This document shows, in pieces, positions 33,155-36,155 of a DNA stretch of 36,155 bases. The notes under the pieces are model-generated. The model was not told where the DNA came from. It was given only the letters and a program-made list of their open reading frames with translations, and ran no database searches. Origin of the DNA: Candidatus Cloacimonadota bacterium (GTDB taxonomy: Bacteria; Muiribacteriota; UBA6191); assembly GCA_019454875.1 (NCBI GenBank), contig JACFNL010000029.1, positions 1 through 36,155 of the forward strand, in the 5' to 3' direction. Numbering within the stretch: the stretch's first letter is position 1; every line of letters starts with the position of its first letter. Both the position numbers and the translations under genes were made by a program.

Positions 33155-35236
33155 TTAGTTGCTCTGGCTCGCTGTAAATCCGGCAGTACTGTTTAAAGTC
33201 TGGGAAATGGGAAGACAATGTTCATTGTTTAGACTCCTGTATCGTAATGTTCCTTCGGCGCAGGAAGTACGGCCCTTGATTCTTTGTGATACACCATCCG
33301 TTTTTGGAATAAAACTTTCAACCATAGTGGGACCAAGTTTAGGGATTACACTTCCTGATGGATTGGATGTACGAAAGCTCATGAAGGTTGTTGCGTTTTC
33401 AACTAAAGAGTCAGAATAGTGCTCCAATTCCTGTGGTCGCTGCACCCCAATACTGGTTCCAAATGGCTGTCTATCTCCAGTGAGTGTCTGCAGAAGATGC
33501 CCATGAAAAACTCTCCAGATACCGTATTTAATAAAAGAATTACCCCCTGCAGAATAAGCCTGCACCCAACGGCGATCCTCAGTAAAGGCAATGGCTTCAG
33601 TATGGTTTTGATTGGTAAGGACATGAGAAGTTTCAAATACCAAGTTAGCCACAAGTTGTTCCGTAAAGCCGCCGTTTGGAATTGTGGGATGGGGGAAATT
33701 GCTGGCCTGATGGCAGGTGACATCAGTACCTTGAACTGCGTTGTCGGCTCTGGTAGCTCTAGGCCAGATTTTAAGCTGGGTTAAATCTGCACCACAGCTG
33801 GTATCCATGGTGTAAGTCTGGGAGCCTTCTGGCAGGCTCAGCACCAGCTGGTTGTTTGTGAGTGTATATGTGGTTCTGGTTACACTGGCATTCGATTGAG
33901 TTGTGATTGTGGTAAAAGTAGCACTGCCATTGAATTCAAACTTTCCCCCTATTCTATGAGTGAGATAGGTAATCAATTGGCCACCATGGACTTCCCACAA
34001 ACCAAAATACACGGAAATATTATTGTTATTGGCATTGTTGGTACTGGAGAGGATGAGACGGCTGTCTGGGAAAAAATGATACACGGCTCTGCGGTTGATC
34101 AACTCTCCAGGTACAGCCCATTCAAAGCGTTTACCAACCAGGGAAGCCATAGCACTGGCATCAGACTCGGATACCGGTGTATCGCCTGAGCTTAAGGGGC
34201 CACTCACTGGTGTTTGTGAACTGGTGTTACTGCCTGAATTGGTATTGGATCCTGTATTGGAAGCAGTCTGACTGCCCAAAAAATTATTAAGATTGGGAAG
34301 TGTAATGTCATTAAATGGGATGTTGGCAAGTGCGCTGGTGATGGTGGAATCCAATTGACTCTTAAGTTTTTCCGTCAGGGAATCCACAAAAGAGTTTTGT
34401 AGATGTTCGGGGAGGGGTCTTAAAAATCCGGCCCCGGTTGTCAGGACAGCGCTTAAGTTGCTTGTAGTGGCCATCTGTTTGGTCAGACTTCCTAACATCT
34501 GGCCAAGAGCAGTTTGATTGGCTGTGATGGCATCAGCGGCCACATCAACGGTTGCTTGAATCAACTGGGCTACAAGGTGGGCATTGGCTTTGATACGATC
34601 TGCCTGTGAGATGGTTTGGGCACTAATTCCCGCATAACTTTGAGCCAGAGAGGTCACCAGATTGGAAACCTTGTTGGTAAGGTTTGTTACACTGGTAACT
34701 ATCTGGGAGGTCTTAAATGAGGTATCGGGCCCCAAAATACCTTCCTGCCCGAGGCTGGCTGCCAGAGCAAGGTGATCAATGAGATCGGCTTTGGGGGCGG
34801 TATAGTTTTGCACCGTAGAACTGATTGCTGATGGCAGGATGGAAGCCATAAATGGCTCTGTCATTTTTTTTGTTCCTGATGTGGCCTGTCCTAAAGTGAA
34901 GTCCCCATCCAGGCTGAATTCGGATTCCAGAAACTGAAAGACCACTTTATCCTGAGCAGTTACCTGACTGCGATCAGAAAAAATCAACTCGGCCCGACCG
35001 TTGGTGAAGTTAATGTTGGTGTCTGACTGAAGGCTGAGTTTAGTTGGAGCGGCCCCGGCCTTAAGGCCCCAGGCTTCAACCTTGCCCACCCTCTGGAATG
35101 GGCCTTTTTCTGGTTGTACACTGACACTTAGGGTATTGGCGGTAAGGGTAGTATCACTTTCGGAACCACCACACCCAATCAAACTGAGGGCAGACAAAGA
35201 TAGCCCGGTGAGGGCAATAAGTTTTCTGAATCGCAT
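33155..35236 (-). CDS. Large outer-membrane lipoprotein of unknown function (693 aa)
   Basis: A lipoprotein signal with lipobox LIGC (Cys22), then GGSESD, predicts lipidation and outer-membrane sorting. The N-terminal module VQPEKGPFQRVGKVEAWGLK matches that of the lipoprotein at 12553, as does the later ILPSAIS/LAASLGQEGILG part. A helical region (~130-310) and a Ser/Thr/Asn/Gly-rich linker near residues 320-350 (SNTGSNTNSGSNTSSQT) follow. The C-terminal half holds two similar beta-rich units: one with VYHFFPDSRLILSS and YFGLWEVHGGQLITYL, the other with AFTEDRRWVQAYSAGG and KYGIWRVFHGHLLQTLTG. There is a Cys pair between and one Cys pair near the end. AAAGGA precedes the ATG at 6-nt spacing. 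It has its own promoter and terminator. Role unknown; surface exposure is possible. Confidence 0.8.
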   Translation of the reverse strand: MRFRKLIALTGLSLSALSLIGCGGSESDTTLTANTLSVSVQPEKGPFQRVGKVEAWGLKAGAAPTKLSLQSDTNINFTNGRAELIFSDRSQVTAQDKVVFQFLESEFSLDGDFTLGQATSGTKKMTEPFMASILPSAISSTVQNYTAPKADLIDHLALAASLGQEGILGPDTSFKTSQIVTSVTNLTNKVSNLVTSLAQSYAGISAQTISQADRIKANAHLVAQLIQATVDVAADAITANQTALGQMLGSLTKQMATTSNLSAVLTTGAGFLRPLPEHLQNSFVDSLTEKLKSQLDSTITSALANIPFNDITLPNLNNFLGSQTASNTGSNTNSGSNTSSQTPVSGPLSSGDTPVSESDASAMASLVGKRFEWAVPGELINRRAVYHFFPDSRLILSSTNNANNNNISVYFGLWEVHGGQLITYLTHRIGGKFEFNGSATFTTITTQSNASVTRTTYTLTNNQLVLSLPEGSQTYTMDTSCGADLTQLKIWPRATRADNAVQGTDVTCHQASNFPHPTIPNGGFTEQLVANLVFETSHVLTNQNHTEAIAFTEDRRWVQAYSAGGNSFIKYGIWRVFHGHLLQTLTGDRQPFGTSIGVQRPQELEHYSDSLVENATTFMSFRTSNPSGSVIPKLGPTMVESFIPKTDGVSQRIKGRTSCAEGTLRYRSLNNEHCLPISQTLNSTAGFTASQSN

Positions 35237-35261
35237 GCTAAATCCTTTCTGAGTCGGGCAA

Positions 35262-35291
35262 ATAAGCTAGACAAGTGTTGCCAATTTGTCA
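35262..35291 (-). promoter_or_regulatory. Putative promoter of the 693-aa lipoprotein gene
   Basis: On the minus strand a perfect TTGACA (35291-35286) is followed after 17 nt by TAGCTT (about 35268-35263), a weak -10. The -35 lies inside the palindrome at 35282-35296. Confidence 0.35.
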
Positions 35292-35296
35292 AATTG
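35282..35296. promoter_or_regulatory. 15-bp palindrome between divergent genes (candidate operator)
   Basis: CAATTTG-T-CAAATTG is a perfect inverted repeat with a single central base. It overlaps the -35 of the lipoprotein promoter and lies about 20 nt upstream of the -35 of the divergent pseudopilin promoter, so one protein could control both. Confidence 0.4.
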
Positions 35297-35314
35297 CCTG
35301 AGTCCATTACTTTA

Positions 35315-35344
35315 TTGTGGGCTGAATTTTGTGTATCCTATACT
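35315..35344 (+). promoter_or_regulatory. Putative promoter of the pseudopilin gene
   Basis: TTGTGG (35315-35320), 18 nt and TATACT (35339-35344) match consensus at 4 and 5 of 6 positions. Transcription would start near 35351, just before the AAGGAGG ribosome site at 35357-35363. Confidence 0.5.
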
Positions 35345-35370
35345 AAGTAGCAAGACAAGGAGGCTAATTC

Positions 35371-36018
35371 GTGAATCAGGTGCAAAAGGTATTTGGTCAG
35401 ACTAAAAAGAGACGAGGTTTCACACTCATCGAGCTTTTGATTGTAATCTCGATTCTCGTAATTCTGTCTGTGGCTGTAGCTATGAACTTTATTGGTTTTG
35501 ACTATGATGCCAGGCATTCCACAACTAAAAACAATCTTGCAGCGGCCCGTTCCGCTGTGTCCCTTTATCGTTCCAGGCATTCAGCATTTCCTAAGCCTAC
35601 CGAGTCTGGAGGCACTGTAGCGACTCGCAACGGAGCCAATACTCTGGAAGCAATTCTTACCAATACCGGTGGAAAGGGTGATGGTACTGAGTATATCCGT
35701 GGTGGTATTGCAGGTGAGCTGATTTCCATGCCCAAAGGCAACAATTTTGTTTGTATTATTAACAGCATTGAGGAATTTTATAAGGATCAATCTGATTTTA
35801 GTAACTGCGTCGGCACCACCGGTGACGACCAGCCATCCGGTAATGGAGGCGGTTTTTTGTATTGTCCTGTGAATGGGGCCATGCGCTTAAACTTTCAGGT
35901 TCAGGGTGAGGACCTGCGAACCACGGAGCAGTCTCCTATTCAGGCTTTGGCACCAGACTGGACAAGCTGGGCTGAGCAAAAACAGGATCTGGAAAAAGAC
36001 TGGCCAGTTCGCTGGTAA
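35371..36018 (+). CDS. Type II secretion/type IV pilus-like prepilin (pseudopilin)
   Basis: This 215-residue protein starts at GTG 35371, fixed by AAGGAGG 7 nt upstream. A short basic leader (MNQVQKVFGQTKKRRG) precedes the class III signal FTLIELLIVISILVILSVAV. Prepilin peptidase would cut after Gly16 and methylate the new N-terminal Phe; Glu21 is the conserved Glu5 of the mature protein. After the N-terminal helix the chain resembles GspG-like major pseudopilins (NNLAAARSAVSLYRSRHSAF), with a long Gly/Asn-rich loop and three cysteines (NFVCII, SNCVG, LYCPV). The mature length (~199) exceeds the usual ~140 of GspG, so it may be a special pilin rather than the core one. No other secretion gene is in the window; it is followed by a terminator. 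Confidence 0.88.
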   Translation: MNQVQKVFGQTKKRRGFTLIELLIVISILVILSVAVAMNFIGFDYDARHSTTKNNLAAARSAVSLYRSRHSAFPKPTESGGTVATRNGANTLEAILTNTGGKGDGTEYIRGGIAGELISMPKGNNFVCIINSIEEFYKDQSDFSNCVGTTGDDQPSGNGGGFLYCPVNGAMRLNFQVQGEDLRTTEQSPIQALAPDWTSWAEQKQDLEKDWPVRW

Positions 36019-36038
36019 GTTTTAGTCTTCCATACACG

Positions 36039-36066
36039 GGCAGAACAGAAATGTTCTGCCTTTTTT
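36039..36066 (+). terminator. Intrinsic terminator of the pseudopilin gene
   Basis: GGCAGAACA (36039-36047), tetraloop GAAA and TGTTCTGCC (36052-36060) form a 9-bp perfect stem followed by six T. Confidence 0.92.
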
Positions 36067-36105
36067 GTTTTGTGGGGCAATTTGGTTTGTTTTTGGTGGG
36101 TTGAA

Positions 36106-36155
36106 ATGCCTAAAACCCCTCACAGGCTTCCTAGGGAATGGCTTACAGAATCTGA
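36106..36155 (+). CDS. Possible start of a further gene, cut by the window end
   Basis: An ATG at 36106 opens a frame to the end of the window (MPKTPHRLPREWLTES). GGTGGG lies 5 nt upstream and the pseudopilin terminator is 40 nt back. Sixteen codons are too few to identify it. Confidence 0.25.
   Translation, partial: MPKTPHRLPREWLTES

Noticed and set aside
33159-34189. Several plus-strand open frames opposite the 693-aa lipoprotein
   Set aside because: They have no ribosome sites and no protein-like pattern; the minus-strand frame has a clear lipobox, ribosome site, promoter and terminator.
1-36155. tRNA, rRNA, CRISPR arrays, insertion sequences, phage genes
   Set aside because: I looked for cloverleaf-type sequences in the gaps, regularly spaced repeats and transposase/integrase motifs and saw none; gaps are short and mostly explained by promoters and terminators.

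Overview
The window comes from a Gram-negative (diderm) bacterium. It shows a TonB-dependent outer-membrane receptor, two outer-membrane-type lipoproteins, many Sec signal peptides and a type II secretion/type IV pilus-like pseudopilin. By eye the GC content is moderate. Coding density is high, and genes often overlap by 1-8 nt. I see no rRNA, tRNA, CRISPR, transposase or phage gene, so this looks like ordinary chromosome. Several families (a compact RecB-RecD pair, paired M16 peptidases, an HPt/CheA-type membrane kinase, lipoproteins of unknown family) recall Bdellovibrionota or deltaproteobacteria-like lineages, but I cannot place the organism with confidence.

Left part (1-9.7 kb): the 3' part of recB, then recD; a convergent two-gene unit (small membrane protein, tautomerase-like protein); a 104-aa protein of unknown function followed by phosphoenolpyruvate synthase. 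A three-gene minus-strand operon (12283 down to 7219) encodes a YfiR-like periplasmic protein, a TonB-dependent receptor and a HAMP-PAS-HPt-CheA-type kinase. It has a strong promoter overlapped by inverted repeats and translationally coupled junctions, and it looks like a complete envelope-sensing module.

Middle part (12.5-19.5 kb): a lipoprotein whose C-terminus appears cut short by a single-base frameshift; two secreted proteins of unknown function, one with TPR-like repeats and a long coiled coil; a secreted inhibitory-type serpin with a predicted Arg-Ser reactive bond closely resembling that of antithrombin; a small HAD phosphatase; and an unknown protein built from two copies of the same ~100-residue domain.

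Right-middle part (19.5-27.7 kb): a tightly packed six-gene minus-strand operon with queG (queuosine), an iron-containing alcohol dehydrogenase relative, an esterase with a CBM48-like N-domain, a 909-aa unknown protein, moaC (molybdenum cofactor) and an M3 oligopeptidase. Divergent from it lie two M16 peptidase genes (catalytic and non-catalytic partner) and a small secreted protein.

Right end (30.9-36.2 kb): a Na+/phosphate cotransporter with a PhoU-like tail, a small possible ribosome-hibernation-like protein, a second lipoprotein that shares an N-terminal module with the one at 12.5 kb, and, divergent from it, a pseudopilin with a clear prepilin peptidase site. Intrinsic terminators are clear at 30841, 32632, 33096 and 36039. 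The best candidates for something undescribed are the YfiR/TonB-receptor/CheA-type kinase operon, the secreted cluster ending in the serpin, and the lipoprotein family.
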